A stretch of 64,000 nt of DNA from Paraburkholderia sp. BL23I1N1 (GTDB lineage: Bacteria; Pseudomonadota; Gammaproteobacteria; Burkholderiales; Burkholderiaceae): positions 558,001 through 622,000 of the forward strand of contig NZ_RAPV01000002.1 of the NCBI RefSeq assembly GCF_003610295.1, in the 5' to 3' direction. Position numbers and translations under genes: made by a program. Below the pieces are notes generated by a model. That model was not told where the DNA came from and did not search any database. It saw nothing but the letters and a program-made list of their open reading frames with translations. Of the stretch, positions 11,796-20,887 are shown piece after piece. Position 1 is the stretch's first letter, and each line of letters starts with the position of its first letter.

Positions 11796-12098
11796 ATGTC
11801 TTCCTACAAGGAACTACTCGCCCAGCGCGAGAAGCTCGAAAAGCAGATCGAAGAAGCAAAGTCGCGCGAATACGCAGAAGTGTTGAATGAGATCAAGCAG
11901 AAAATGACCGATTACGGCATTTCGCTGACTGAACTCGGTGGTGGCCGTGGTGCCAAGGCGGCTAAAGCCGGTCGTCCGCGTGCAGGCGTCGCGCCCAAGT
12001 ATCGTGACCCGGATAGCGGCAGCACGTGGTCGGGCCGCGGCAAGCCGCCGCGCTGGATCGCAGGTCTGGATCGCGAAAAGTTTCTGATCCAGAAGTAA
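11796..12098 (+). CDS. H-NS family nucleoid-associated protein
   Basis: A 100-residue protein with an N-terminal coiled-coil oligomerisation region (YKELLAQREKLEKQIEEAKS) and a C-terminal DNA-binding domain containing YRDPDSGSTWSGRGKPPRW, close to the BpH3/BprA and Bv3F type of H-NS in Burkholderia, where the short G-R-G-K loop enters the minor groove of AT-rich DNA. An RGAKAAKAGRPRAG linker joins the two parts. Expected to silence AT-rich, often foreign, DNA. It is a single-gene unit ending in a strong terminator. Confidence 0.93.
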   Translation: MSSYKELLAQREKLEKQIEEAKSREYAEVLNEIKQKMTDYGISLTELGGGRGAKAAKAGRPRAGVAPKYRDPDSGSTWSGRGKPPRWIAGLDREKFLIQK

Positions 12099-12144
12099 TA
12101 CCAATACGGTCAATCAGCGGCGCTTGCAGTCCGCGCTGATGCCA

Positions 12145-12181
12145 GAAAAAAACCGCGTACCGTCAAGGGCGCGGTTTTTTT
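12145..12181 (+). terminator. Rho-independent terminator of the H-NS-type gene
   Basis: AAAAAAACCGCG at 12145-12156 pairs with CGCGGTTTTTTT at 12170-12181; the T-run makes it a textbook intrinsic terminator. Confidence 0.9.
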
Positions 12182-12355
12182 ATTGCCTCCGCGAATTGCG
12201 GTGACGTTTTGCCACACGCACTCCATGAAACGGAACGCGAATGCTTTTCGTTTAGATAGGCAACTGATTTAAAAGGATTTTTTATGGATTCTCCTGCGCA
12301 TGTCGAGATGCGCCGGGTAGAATGCAGGCATTGAACTTTTCATGCCGTTTCAGAG

Positions 12356-13600
12356 ATGCCTTCCACCGCCGCTGTCCAGTCCGCCGAGAAACATCGCGTT
12401 GCGCGCAAAACTACCTTTGTCAGTATTGCGCTCAATACGGTGCTGATGGCGTTGCAAATCGTCGTCGGGGTGTTCGCGCATTCGCAGGCACTGGTCGCCG
12501 ACGGTATCCATTCGCTAGCCGATCTGATTTCCGATTTTGTCGTGCTAATCGCTAATCGGCACAGCGGCGCCAAGCCCGACGCGGATCACAATTACGGGCA
12601 CAGCCGCTATGAAACGGTTGCGTCATTGTTTTTGGGTGCGCTGCTGATTGTGGTCGGCGTCGGTATGTTGTGGCGTGCCGGGACGCGTCTCGCCGATTTG
12701 CAAAGCATCCCCGCCGTGCATATGAGCGCGCTCGTGGTCGCGGTGCTGGTGCTGATTTTCAAAGAAAGCCTGTTCCGCTACATGCTGCGCGAAGCGCAAC
12801 GCGTGCGTTCTGCCATGTTGATTGCGAACGCATGGCACGCTCGTTCTGACGCCGCTTCGTCATTGGTGGTCGCGCTCGGTATTGTCGGGAGTCTCGCGGG
12901 CGTGCGCCTGCTCGATCCGATCGCCGCGGCGATTGTCGGCTTTATGGTGGCGCGCATGGGCTGGATGTTCGGCTGGGACGCGCTGCAAGATCTTTCCGAC
13001 CGCGCGCTCGACGAAGCCGCCTCCGCCGACATGCGCGCGCTGTTGCTGGCGACGCCGGGCGTGCGCGACGTGCATGAAATGCGCACCCGCAAGATGGGCG
13101 ACTTCGCGCTTGTCGACGCGCACATTCTGGTCGACCCGCTGATCTCGGTATCGGAAGGGCACTACATCGCCGAATCGGCGCGCTTGCGCGTGCTGGCCGA
13201 CAACCGCGTGCTCGACGCGCTGATCCACGTCGACCCGGAGAACGACGCGGTTGCGCGCCCGCCCGTCAATCTGCCTACACGGGAGCGGGTTGTCGCTGAA
13301 GTCAACGCGGCATTCGCCGCGGGTGGCATGAAGGCCGCGTCGGTGAATATGCATTACTTGAGCACCGGGCTCGATGTGGAAGTGGTTTTGCCGACAGCGG
13401 GCTCACGCACGGCCCAGAGCGATCCGTCATCTCTTGATCGTGTCGATCTGGAGGCGCTCAGGCGTAGGCTGGGTGCCCGCAAGCTGGACGTGATGCAAGG
13501 CTTGGACACGCGACCGGCCGAAAGCACCGTCCCGACGGAAGCCGGCCCCGGGGAAGCGATCGCCCGCATCAAGGACGCGGAACCGCACAGCGCTACCTGA
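12356..13600 (+). CDS. Cation diffusion facilitator family divalent metal efflux protein
   Basis: A 414-residue CDF transporter. Membrane segments occupy about residues 20-210; the transport site is visible as DGIHSLADLISD in the second segment and HARSDAASS in the fifth. The loop DADHNYGHSRYE is the histidine-containing segment found in many family members. The C-terminal cytosolic part has a metallochaperone-like fold (VRDVHEMRTRKMGDFALVDAHILVDP) and then an unusually long tail of about 90 residues. Likely exports Zn, Fe, Mn or Co in exchange for protons; which metal cannot be said. It converges on the Lrp-type regulator. Confidence 0.9.
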   Translation: MPSTAAVQSAEKHRVARKTTFVSIALNTVLMALQIVVGVFAHSQALVADGIHSLADLISDFVVLIANRHSGAKPDADHNYGHSRYETVASLFLGALLIVVGVGMLWRAGTRLADLQSIPAVHMSALVVAVLVLIFKESLFRYMLREAQRVRSAMLIANAWHARSDAASSLVVALGIVGSLAGVRLLDPIAAAIVGFMVARMGWMFGWDALQDLSDRALDEAASADMRALLLATPGVRDVHEMRTRKMGDFALVDAHILVDPLISVSEGHYIAESARLRVLADNRVLDALIHVDPENDAVARPPVNLPTRERVVAEVNAAFAAGGMKAASVNMHYLSTGLDVEVVLPTAGSRTAQSDPSSLDRVDLEALRRRLGARKLDVMQGLDTRPAESTVPTEAGPGEAIARIKDAEPHSAT

Positions 13601-13652
13601 GCGGCGTCACGCGCGCCGATCCGCCCGGACCGCGAGCCGCCGCCTCACAGGT

Positions 13653-14111
13653 TCACAGCGGCAACTGCGTATCGAATTTGATTTCGCGCAGCACGACGCT
13701 CGTTCGCACCTGCGCAACGGCAGGAATCTTGAAGATGCGTTCGTGGAGAAAGCTGTCGTACGCCTTGATGTCCGGCGCGACGATCTTGAGGATGTAGTCG
13801 GATTCGCCGGTCGTGCTGTAGCACTCAGTGACCTCCGGGCAGGTGGCGATTTCCCGCTCGAACTGTTCGACCCCACCCTCGGTGTGGCGCGTGAGATGGA
13901 TATGCGCGAGTGCGCAGACGTGCAACCCCAGCTTTTCGCGATCCAGCAATGCCGTGTAGCGCTGGATCACCCCCGATTGCTCCATATCCTTGATACGGCG
14001 CCAGCATGGGGTGCTCGACAGGCCGACCTGGTCGGAAATCTCTTGCACGGACCGGCGTGCGTCGAGCTGCAACAGGCGCAGGATTTTTTGAGAGAACGTA
14101 TCGAGTGTCAA
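13653..14111 (-). CDS. Lrp/AsnC family transcriptional regulator
   Basis: A 152-residue regulator: N-terminal helix-turn-helix (residues about 5-60, LQLDARRSVQEISDQVGLS then TPCWRRIKDME) and a C-terminal AsnC ligand-sensing domain ending in TSVVLREIKFDTQLPL. Such proteins form octamers that respond to amino acids. Its target is not obvious: the neighbours are a metal exporter and an exonuclease. The best guess is a distant amino-acid gene or itself. Confidence 0.9.
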   Translation of the reverse strand: MTLDTFSQKILRLLQLDARRSVQEISDQVGLSSTPCWRRIKDMEQSGVIQRYTALLDREKLGLHVCALAHIHLTRHTEGGVEQFEREIATCPEVTECYSTTGESDYILKIVAPDIKAYDSFLHERIFKIPAVAQVRTSVVLREIKFDTQLPL

Positions 14112-14201
14112 CTGCGCCTCCGTTGGCGTCGCCTTATCAACGCATGGTAGAGGGCTCGAAAACGAAACGCAATGTAAAACGGCTTCGACGAGGGAGATTC
14201 C

Positions 14202-14831
14202 CTAATTTGCCGGTTCCTCAGCGGCGTTTTGTCCTGAGCCGTCCCCATCTTGACTGGCCGCCAGCGTGGCCGCCTGGACCGCGCGCAGATCCTTGAGCAT
14301 GTTGCAGAAGAGCGCGCCTTGCTCGATCGCGTCGTCCAGCGCGACATGCGTATGCGGATGTTCGTCGAACCAGTGTTTCGGGAAGCGCGGCTTGATGTTC
14401 TTGCGGTACGGCAGGCCGGTCAGTGCGAAGGCAAGCGTCTTGATGTCGAGCGCCGACCACGAAAACGGGCAGCGGCCGACGAACCGCATCATGTACCAGA
14501 ACATATAGGTGAAGTCGAAACCGGCCGGCATCGCCACGAACACCGGCTTGCCCGGCAATGCCTCGACCCATTCGACGTAGGCCGTCAGCGCGGCCTGCGG
14601 ATCCTGCAAATCCTTGCGGCAGGCCTCCCAGGCTTCCGGCTGCGTCTTCCACCATGCTTCCTGGACCGGATGCGGCGTGGCGCCCTCGAGCAGGTTGAGA
14701 TTCGCCGAGAAGGTGGCGATCAGCTGCTTGTCTTCCGTGTACGCGGCGGAGGCGAAACTGAGCATCGAATGCGGACCGGGAATCGGACCGTCCGCTTCGA
14801 CATCGGTGCTCACATAGATTTCGCTGCTCAT
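14202..14831 (-). CDS. DEDD-type 3'-5' exonuclease domain protein
   Basis: A 209-residue protein of the RNase H-like exonuclease fold. The first metal-binding motif is DVEADG near the N-terminus, and the last is [11 protein letters not shown] near residue 175, which marks the DEDDh subgroup. It should be a nuclease acting on nucleic-acid 3' ends. The start at 14831 overlaps the stop of the metallo-hydrolase by an ATGA, so the two are one operon with coupled translation. The frame is open far upstream inside the neighbour, which is a shadow. Confidence 0.85.
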   Translation of the reverse strand: MSSEIYVSTDVEADGPIPGPHSMLSFASAAYTEDKQLIATFSANLNLLEGATPHPVQEAWWKTQPEAWEACRKDLQDPQAALTAYVEWVEALPGKPVFVAMPAGFDFTYMFWYMMRFVGRCPFSWSALDIKTLAFALTGLPYRKNIKPRFPKHWFDEHPHTHVALDDAIEQGALFCNMLKDLRAVQAATLAASQDGDGSGQNAAEEPAN

Positions 14832-15472
14832 GCTTTGACTCCGTCGGCCACATACGGATTGGAGCGGCGCTCGGCGCCGAACGTGGAGGTGGGGCCGTGG
14901 CCCGGAACAAAGGTGACGTCGTCGCCGAGCGGCCAGAGTTTTTCGCGGATCGCGCGGACCAGGTCGGCGTGATTGCCGCGCGGAAAATCCGTGCGGCCGA
15001 TCGAGCCGGCGAACAGCACGTCGCCCACCAGCGCGAGCCGGTGCGCGCGGCTGAAGAACACCACGTGGCCCGGCGTGTGGCCGGGACAGTGATAGACCTC
15101 GAGGGTTTCGTCGCCGAATTGCACGGTCTCGCCGTCTTGCAGCCAACGGTCCGGTTCGAATGCCTCCGCAGCGGGAAAGCCAAAGCGCGTGCTTTGATCC
15201 GGCAGCTTGTCGAGCCAGAAACTTTCGTCGGGATGCGGGCCCTCGATCGGCACGCCGTAATGCGTGGCGAGCGTCTTCGCGCAGGCGCAGTGATCGATGT
15301 GGCCATGCGTGAGGAAGACTTTTTCGACCGTCACGTTCTGGCGCGCGATTTCGCCCTGGATGACATCCAGATCGCCGCCCGGATCGACGACAGCCGCGCG
15401 TCCGGTCGCCTCGCAAACGAGCAGCGAGCTGTTCTGCTGAAACGGCGTGACAGGGATCAAGGTGACTTTCAT
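14828..15472 (-). CDS. MBL-fold metallo-hydrolase, glyoxalase II-like
   Basis: A 214-residue metallo-beta-lactamase-fold hydrolase. The zinc motif THGHIDHCA (H-x-H-x-D-H), the later H in CPGHTPGH, the D in [17 protein letters not shown] and the final H in VPGHGP are all present. The sequence resembles the short YcbL-type glyoxalase II branch, which cleaves thioesters such as S-lactoylglutathione. It is the first gene of a two-gene operon with the exonuclease. Confidence 0.9.
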   Translation of the reverse strand: MKVTLIPVTPFQQNSSLLVCEATGRAAVVDPGGDLDVIQGEIARQNVTVEKVFLTHGHIDHCACAKTLATHYGVPIEGPHPDESFWLDKLPDQSTRFGFPAAEAFEPDRWLQDGETVQFGDETLEVYHCPGHTPGHVVFFSRAHRLALVGDVLFAGSIGRTDFPRGNHADLVRAIREKLWPLGDDVTFVPGHGPTSTFGAERRSNPYVADGVKA

Positions 15473-15639
15473 GGGTGACGGCGCCGCTGGAGAAACGTTG
15501 ATTGTACCGGCGTCTCGCCGACCCTCGCCGAGGGCGCTGAGACCGTGCTGCAGCGGGCTTTTGACTGCCCATTTTTGCAGCAGGAATGAAAATTCTTCAA
15601 GGTTTTCAGTCGCTTGTCATCTCAAATTTTTCTTTTGGG

Positions 15640-15645
15640 TATAAT
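15640..15645 (+). promoter_or_regulatory. Likely -10 element (TATAAT) for a structured transcript upstream of rlpA
   Basis: A consensus TATAAT. The upstream TTGTCA at 15614-15619 is 20 bp away, which is longer than ideal, so the -35 partner is uncertain. A start near 15652 would put a CACAA/TTGTG hairpin at the 5' end of the RNA. Confidence 0.5.
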
Positions 15646-15651
15646 GGCCTC

Positions 15652-15960
15652 CATGCACAAGGAATTGTGTATGCCACAAGGCGATGCGTCCCCATCAAAA
15701 ATGGGCACGCGGATTGCCACTCAAGTATGGGCTGTCGCAGTTTTGGGCGGCCATCAGGTATCGATGCATTCGATGCACACGTCTTACCCAGCCAGGCGCC
15801 GCGCGCCTGCAACGGACTTAAATGCCGTGACGCTGGGTGGGGCCTACGCCGCTGTTCCTGTGCGCTGAGTTTCGCGCACAAGAACGTGTTTGCCACGTTC
15901 GATGGCGGCATGTGGGGTCTGGTCAGGCTGCCGGGGACAGGTTGCGCCAGACGTGAAAAT
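15652..15960 (+). ncRNA. Candidate structured RNA or long leader upstream of rlpA
   Basis: No credible gene lies between 15473 and 16081, yet the plus strand can fold strongly. One three-way junction is closed by ACCCAGC (15786-15792) with GCTGGGT (15832-15838) and holds the hairpins CAGGCGC/GCGCCTG (15793-15799 with 15803-15809) and ACGG/CCGT (15812-15815 with 15825-15828). A second is closed by GCCGC (15848-15852) with GCGGC (15905-15909) and holds TGTGCGC/GCGCACA (15859-15865 with 15874-15880) and GAACGTG/CACGTTC (15882-15888 with 15894-15900). No T-run ends it, so it may be a leader read into rlpA or a processed small RNA. I do not recognise a known riboswitch, 6S, RNase P or tmRNA in it. 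Confidence 0.45.
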
Positions 15961-16111
15961 TAACCGTGCGGTAGCGGCTGGGTGAGCCGCATCCGGGCTT
16001 TGACGTACTGCGCTTTTCTGCGCGGCGCGTTGTCGTCCCTTGCCGCCGGAGTCGCAGGCAACACGCTCAACTTTTCGCGTGATGCGGCTCGACAATTTGA
16101 TTGCACGTCTT

Positions 16112-16714
16112 ATGAAAACTCGGTTATCCCGTGGTCTGGGGACTCTTTTTGCCTTTTTTGTGCTGGCCGGCTGTGCCACGCCTCCGGGCGCGAGCAACAC
16201 GTCTGCAAGCGGCGTTCCGCTCGGCACGAAGAATGCGCAGGCAGGTTCCTTCGGCCCGCAAGCTTTTGGTAGTGCGCCGGCATCCGATGCAGCCGCCAAG
16301 GGCTCATCGCTGGCCGATGCCAAGCCCCTGGCGGACGATAGTTCGGGCATTTCGGACTTTCAGCAGACCGGCCGCGCTTCGTGGTACGGCCGCGGCTTCC
16401 ATGGCCGCCGTACCGCGAACGGTGAACGTTACGACATGCACGCGCTGACCGCGGCGCATCGTACGTTGCCGCTCGGCTCGTATGTTCGCGTGACCAATCC
16501 GGCTACCTCGCGCTCGGTCGTCGTACGAATCAACGACCGCGGCCCGTATGCGCGTGGCCGGGTGATCGACCTCTCGATGGCCGCCGCTACCGCGCTCGAC
16601 ATGCGCCATGCCGGTACGGCGCGGGTCAAGATCGAAGGGTTGACGCGGCAGGAAGCACGCGCAGAGCTGAACGAAACGCTGGCGTCCAATTCGGGTTCGG
16701 GCGCAGAGAAGTAA
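16112..16714 (+). CDS. rlpA: RlpA-type septal lytic transglycosylase lipoprotein
   Basis: A 200-residue lipoprotein with signal peptide MKTRLSRGLGTLFAFFVLAGC (lipidated Cys after LAG) and a double-psi beta-barrel domain, seen as GRASWYGRGFHGRRTANGE, then HRTLPLGSYVRVTN and INDRGPYARGRVIDLS. In RlpA the barrel cleaves peptidoglycan strands lacking stem peptides at the division site. The SPOR domain of the E. coli and Pseudomonas proteins is absent, leaving a short C-terminal tail, so septal targeting must differ. ATG at 16112 gives the best signal peptide; an in-frame ATG at 16082 is also possible, and neither has a clear ribosome site. Confidence 0.88.
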   Translation: MKTRLSRGLGTLFAFFVLAGCATPPGASNTSASGVPLGTKNAQAGSFGPQAFGSAPASDAAAKGSSLADAKPLADDSSGISDFQQTGRASWYGRGFHGRRTANGERYDMHALTAAHRTLPLGSYVRVTNPATSRSVVVRINDRGPYARGRVIDLSMAAATALDMRHAGTARVKIEGLTRQEARAELNETLASNSGSGAEK

Positions 16715-16796
16715 TGTAGTGGCCGCGAGCGTGCCGTAAGCGCGTTCGGGGTACCGGGCTGCACGGCGGCAACGCATGCCGTGTTTGCCGAAAGAT

Positions 16797-16826
16797 AAAG
16801 GGCTGCATCGCGCGGCCCTTTTCTTT
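16797..16826 (+). terminator. Rho-independent terminator of rlpA
   Basis: AAAGGGC at 16797-16803 pairs with GGCCCTTTT at 16814-16822 (inner TGC/GCG pairs extend the stem), followed by CTTTT. Confidence 0.75.
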
Positions 16827-16852
16827 TGGCCCTTTTCTTTTTCTCGTCCGCT

Positions 16853-17731
16853 TTATTCCTCGTCTTTCTTCAACACCAACGCGCGCGCGTAGAGCGCATT
16901 GCGCGACGCTCCGGTGAGGGTCGCCGCGATCTTTGCCGCGCTGCTCACCGTCAATTCTTCCAGCAGGATGCCCAGCAACGCGTCGTGATCGTGTTCGCCT
17001 GCGGCTTCTGGCTGCGCGCCTTCCACCACCACCACGAACTCACCGCGCTGCCGGTTCGGATCGGCGGCGAGCCACGTTGGCCCTTCGGCCAGGGTGCCGC
17101 AATACAGCGCTTCATGTAACTTCGTCAATTCCCGTGCGATCAGGAGTTTGCGCTCGCCGCCGAATGCGTCGGCCAACGCCTGCACTGTTTCGACGATCCG
17201 GTGCGGCGCTTCGTAGAACACCATCGCGTGAGGATGGCTCGCGAGCGGTTGCAGTGCCGCGGCGCGTGCTTTTGCCTTCGGCGGCAGGAAGCCGAGGAAC
17301 GAGAACGTCGCAACCCAGTCGCCGGCCACGCTCAAGGCGGTTGCGAGCGCGCTTGCGCCGGGCAGGGGAATGACCGCGAAGCCGGCTTCGCGCACCGCGT
17401 CGACGAGTTTCGCGCCGGGGTCCGAAATGCCGGGCGTGCCCGCATCGGACACATAGGCCACGCGTTCGCCCGCTTGCAGATGTTCGATCAGGCGCAGCGC
17501 CGCGGCCCGCTCGTTGTGCTGATGAACCGCGACGAGCGGTTTCGAGATGCCGTAGCGCGCGAGTAGTTGGCCTGTATTGCGGGTGTCTTCGGCGGCGATG
17601 CGATCCACCAGCCCGAGTACATGCAACGCGCGCAGCGTGACGTCGGCGATGTTGCCAATCGGCGTGGCCACCACATACAGCGCGGCGGCAGGGTACTGCT
17701 GCCCTTGCGCGAGTTCGGAGAGAGGAGTCAT
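16853..17731 (-). CDS. rsmI: 16S rRNA (cytidine(1402)-2'-O)-methyltransferase
   Basis: A 292-residue tetrapyrrole-methylase-fold enzyme that 2'-O-methylates C1402 in the ribosomal decoding centre. Signatures in order: [58 protein letters not shown] and VFYEAPHRI. The C-terminal tail with [14 protein letters not shown] matches the family's helical end. The start is ATG at 17731, whose bases overlap the ATG of yraN on the other strand. Order and orientation agree with the widely conserved rsmI-yraN-diaA-dolP block. Confidence 0.93.
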   Translation of the reverse strand: MTPLSELAQGQQYPAAALYVVATPIGNIADVTLRALHVLGLVDRIAAEDTRNTGQLLARYGISKPLVAVHQHNERAAALRLIEHLQAGERVAYVSDAGTPGISDPGAKLVDAVREAGFAVIPLPGASALATALSVAGDWVATFSFLGFLPPKAKARAAALQPLASHPHAMVFYEAPHRIVETVQALADAFGGERKLLIARELTKLHEALYCGTLAEGPTWLAADPNRQRGEFVVVVEGAQPEAAGEHDHDALLGILLEELTVSSAAKIAATLTGASRNALYARALVLKKDEE

Positions 17732-18173
17732 GAGGCAGAAGACGCAGACAGACAGAACGAGGCCGCCATTGTGCCACCCAAACCACCCGCACAACTTTTC
17801 GAGACCAACCGGGTCCAAACTCGTCGGCGCGGCTTTCGAGGCGCGTGCGATGGAGTTTTTGCAGCGGCAGCGTTTGCGCTTCGTCGCGCGCAATGTGCTG
17901 TGCCGAGGCGGTGAGATCGATCTGGTGATGCGCGACCGTGATGACGCACTGGTGTTCGTCGAAGTTCGCGCGCGTGCGCAGCTACGCTACGGCGGCGCGG
18001 CAGCGAGCGTTGGGTGGCAAAAGAAGCAGCGCATCGTGCGTGCCGCGCGGCACTATCTGGCCATCCGCAGCAGGCATTCGCACGATGAGCCCGCGTGCCG
18101 TTTCGACGTGATTGCGTTCGAAGCGGGCCGGCTAGTGTGGCTGCGCGATGCATTTCGTGCCGACGAAGTCTGA
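17730..18173 (+). CDS. yraN: UPF0102 / YraN family protein (predicted endonuclease-like fold)
   Basis: A 147-residue protein whose core shows the UPF0102 pattern: [59 protein letters not shown]. This G-E-I-D ... V-E-V arrangement is the metal-binding core of a restriction-endonuclease-like fold, although activity is unproven for most members. GAGAGGAG lies just before the ATG at 17730. The first 30 residues are poorly conserved, so a later start remains possible. Divergent from rsmI with overlapping start codons. Confidence 0.87.
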   Translation: MRQKTQTDRTRPPLCHPNHPHNFSRPTGSKLVGAAFEARAMEFLQRQRLRFVARNVLCRGGEIDLVMRDRDDALVFVEVRARAQLRYGGAAASVGWQKKQRIVRAARHYLAIRSRHSHDEPACRFDVIAFEAGRLVWLRDAFRADEV

Positions 18174-18251
18174 CGTAGTGCGCGGAGAACGTCCGTGAGT
18201 GCGATAAACTTGCGCTCGCGTGCGGGCCTCGTGGACGCCGCCGGCAGATAG

Positions 18252-18989
<738 letters not shown>

Positions 18990-19015
18990 GATTGATTCCG
19001 AAGGAGAGCTAGTTG

Positions 19016-19810
19016 ATGAGCGTATTCCGCGTCAAGAAGACACTGGTGAGAACCGTGCTGGTGGTCGGGTTCGCGGCGGGACTGTCCGCGACGTTGCAGG
19101 GTTGCTTTCTGGCCGTTGCCGGCGCGGCGGGCGGCGGCGCGCTGGTGGCGACCGACCGGCGCACGCTTGGCGCGCAGACCGAGGATCGCGAGTTGCAGGT
19201 GAAGGCGATGTCGCAGATCAGCCAGAATTTGCCCGACAACGCGCACGTGAACGTGACGGTGTTCAACCGCCGCGTGCTGCTGACTGGCGAAGTGGCGGGG
19301 GATGTGTCGAAGCAGCGCGCGGAGACCATCGTACGTGGCTTGAACAACGTCAACACGATCGTCAACGAACTGGCGATCATGCCGGCGAGTTCGTTCTCGT
19401 CGCGCACCAATGATACGTATCTGGAAACGCGCGTGAAGACTGCGCTGATCGCCGAGAAGAACATCTCGGCGAACAACTTCAAGGTCGTGGCCGAGCGCGG
19501 CTCGCTGTATCTGATGGGTCTTGTCACGATGGACGAAGGCAATCGCGGCGCCGACGTCGCGAGCCGCGTGCCGGGTGTGACGCAGGTCGTGAAGGTGTTC
19601 CAGTACATTCAGCCGCAGGAAGCTGTGGCGGCGGCTGCAGCAGCGGCGAGCGCACCGGCAGCCGCGTCGCAGCCTGACGCGAGTGCGCCGACCGTTGGTG
19701 CGATTCCCGATTCATCGGTGAGTGCGCGTCCGCTCGATCAGCAGGCGCCGGCGCCTGTCAGCAATTCGACGTCGGTGCATCCGGGTAATCCGAAGGCAAC
19801 GACGCCATGA
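19016..19810 (+). CDS. BON-domain outer-membrane lipoprotein, DolP/YraP-like
   Basis: A 264-residue lipoprotein: signal peptide with lipobox LQGC (Cys near residue 33), two tandem BON domains (about residues 55-125 and 130-200; the second begins NDTYLETRVKTALIAEKN), then a low-complexity Ala/Pro/Ser tail of about 60 residues that is absent from E. coli DolP. DolP keeps the outer membrane intact and supports the BAM complex. AGGAGA at 19002-19007 fits the ATG at 19016; a TTG three bases earlier is less likely. It overlaps the next gene by ATGA. Confidence 0.87.
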   Translation: MSVFRVKKTLVRTVLVVGFAAGLSATLQGCFLAVAGAAGGGALVATDRRTLGAQTEDRELQVKAMSQISQNLPDNAHVNVTVFNRRVLLTGEVAGDVSKQRAETIVRGLNNVNTIVNELAIMPASSFSSRTNDTYLETRVKTALIAEKNISANNFKVVAERGSLYLMGLVTMDEGNRGADVASRVPGVTQVVKVFQYIQPQEAVAAAAAAASAPAAASQPDASAPTVGAIPDSSVSARPLDQQAPAPVSNSTSVHPGNPKATTP

Positions 19811-20157
19811 AGCAGCGCGTTGCTTTCGTTGCAGCGATGTTGACGGTTAGCGCGTTGGCGGGTGCTTTTGCCTCTTCGGCAAGTGCGGCCGATGCGCCGC
19901 GCGGTCAGGTCGTTGCGAGTTCGAATGCCTGCATGGGGTGCCACGCGGTGGACCGCAAACTGGTCGGCCCGTCGTTCCAGCAGATCGCGGCAAAGTACAA
20001 GGGCGATGTGCAGGCGCCGGCGAAGTTGGCGCGCAAAGTGAAGGACGGCGGCTCGGGCGTGTGGGGCATGATTCCGATGCCGGCGCACCAATCGATGAGC
20101 GATGCGGATATCCGCTCGGTAGTGGGTTGGGTGCTGGCTGGCGCGCCATCCAAGTGA
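19807..20157 (+). CDS. Periplasmic monoheme c-type cytochrome
   Basis: A 116-residue class I cytochrome c of the c551/c552 type. A Sec signal peptide ends at ASA before ADAPRG; the heme motif is CMGCH, and the axial methionine is in WGMIPMPAHQSMSD. It would shuttle electrons in the periplasm. The ATG overlaps the stop of the BON lipoprotein, so the two are co-translated, a link between envelope quality control and electron transport that is not explained by known biology. Confidence 0.9.
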   Translation: MKQRVAFVAAMLTVSALAGAFASSASAADAPRGQVVASSNACMGCHAVDRKLVGPSFQQIAAKYKGDVQAPAKLARKVKDGGSGVWGMIPMPAHQSMSDADIRSVVGWVLAGAPSK

Positions 20158-20189
20158 TGTTTTGCCGCTCGTTTTGCCACCCCAGGGGC

Positions 20190-20220
20190 TTGGCAAAACG
20201 GAAAATGCTTATGCTAGAAT
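20190..20220 (+). promoter_or_regulatory. Probable promoter of tRNA-Ala
   Basis: TTGGCA at 20190-20195 and TAGAAT at 20215-20220 stand 19 bp apart, just ahead of the tRNA. The spacing is two bases longer than ideal. Confidence 0.45.
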
Positions 20221-20232
20221 TGTTTGCACGTT

Positions 20233-20308
<76 letters not shown>

Positions 20309-20320
20309 AGTTTTCCTTTA

Positions 20321-20360
20321 AAAACAACGTACTACGTCTTGCGATGTAGTGCGTTGTTTT
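20321..20360 (+). terminator. Terminator downstream of tRNA-Ala
   Basis: AAAACAACG at 20321-20329 pairs with CGTTGTTTT at 20352-20360; the inner ACTAC/GTAGT pairs extend the stem to about 15 bp with one G:T pair. It ends in TTTT. Confidence 0.75.
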
Positions 20361-20563
20361 GCATTTCGGCGCAGGTTTTTGCACACTCGGTGTGGCAAAT
20401 TTGTGGCGCCACACTGTATTCCACGTCAAGCTCGGGACATTGGTAGAAAACGCTTCACAACTCTACCGAGATTTCACCGACCGCAAAACGCAATCTTGCA
20501 TACATCAGCTAACCAACGCCGCTGTGTGCACGAATGTGACATGGCGCAAAAGGGCCATTGTCC

Positions 20564-20884
20564 ATGCAAGCATTACTCACGGTCGATCAACTGGCGCAAT
20601 GCCTCCGTAAATCGGTTGCAAGCATTCGTAGCGATGCAACTCGAAACCCTCAGTCCTTACCTCCCGTCTGTCGCCTGCCGGGGACGAAGCGTCTTCTATG
20701 GCGGGTCGAAGATGTCGAGAATTGGCTAGGCGCACACGTGAGCTTGGTGGTCGTGGAAGCCGAGCCTGAGGAGAAGATTGCCGCCCGGAGGCGTGGGCGC
20801 CCCACGAAGGCAGATCAGGTCGCCCGGCAACGTCGCGAGGGAATGTTATCGGGCAACGTGCCGACGAGTCAGTCGGCTCGTTGA
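20564..20884 (+). CDS. Small AlpA-like helix-turn-helix protein
   Basis: A 106-residue protein. Residues 1-55 look like an AlpA/excisionase-type winged helix: LLTVDQLAQCLRKSVASIR, then LPPVCRLPGTKRLLWRVEDVENWL, where the W-x-x-x-x-V-E-x-W-L end is typical. The C-terminal part is basic (AARRRGRPTKADQVARQRR). It is three bases upstream of the broken replication initiator, so it is likely part of the same former mobile element, as a regulator or excision factor. ATG at 20564 is preferred to a TTG six bases earlier. Confidence 0.65.
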   Translation: MQALLTVDQLAQCLRKSVASIRSDATRNPQSLPPVCRLPGTKRLLWRVEDVENWLGAHVSLVVVEAEPEEKIAARRRGRPTKADQVARQRREGMLSGNVPTSQSAR

Positions 20885-20887
20885 TTC

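Noticed and set aside
15614..15868. 84-codon frame in the rlpA leader
   Set aside because: The first usable ATG overlaps the TATAAT, and the frame runs through the strong stems; no ribosome site.
15652..15960. 6S, RNase P RNA, tmRNA or a known riboswitch
   Set aside because: None of the conserved motifs I know for these is present, so it is left as unassigned structured RNA.
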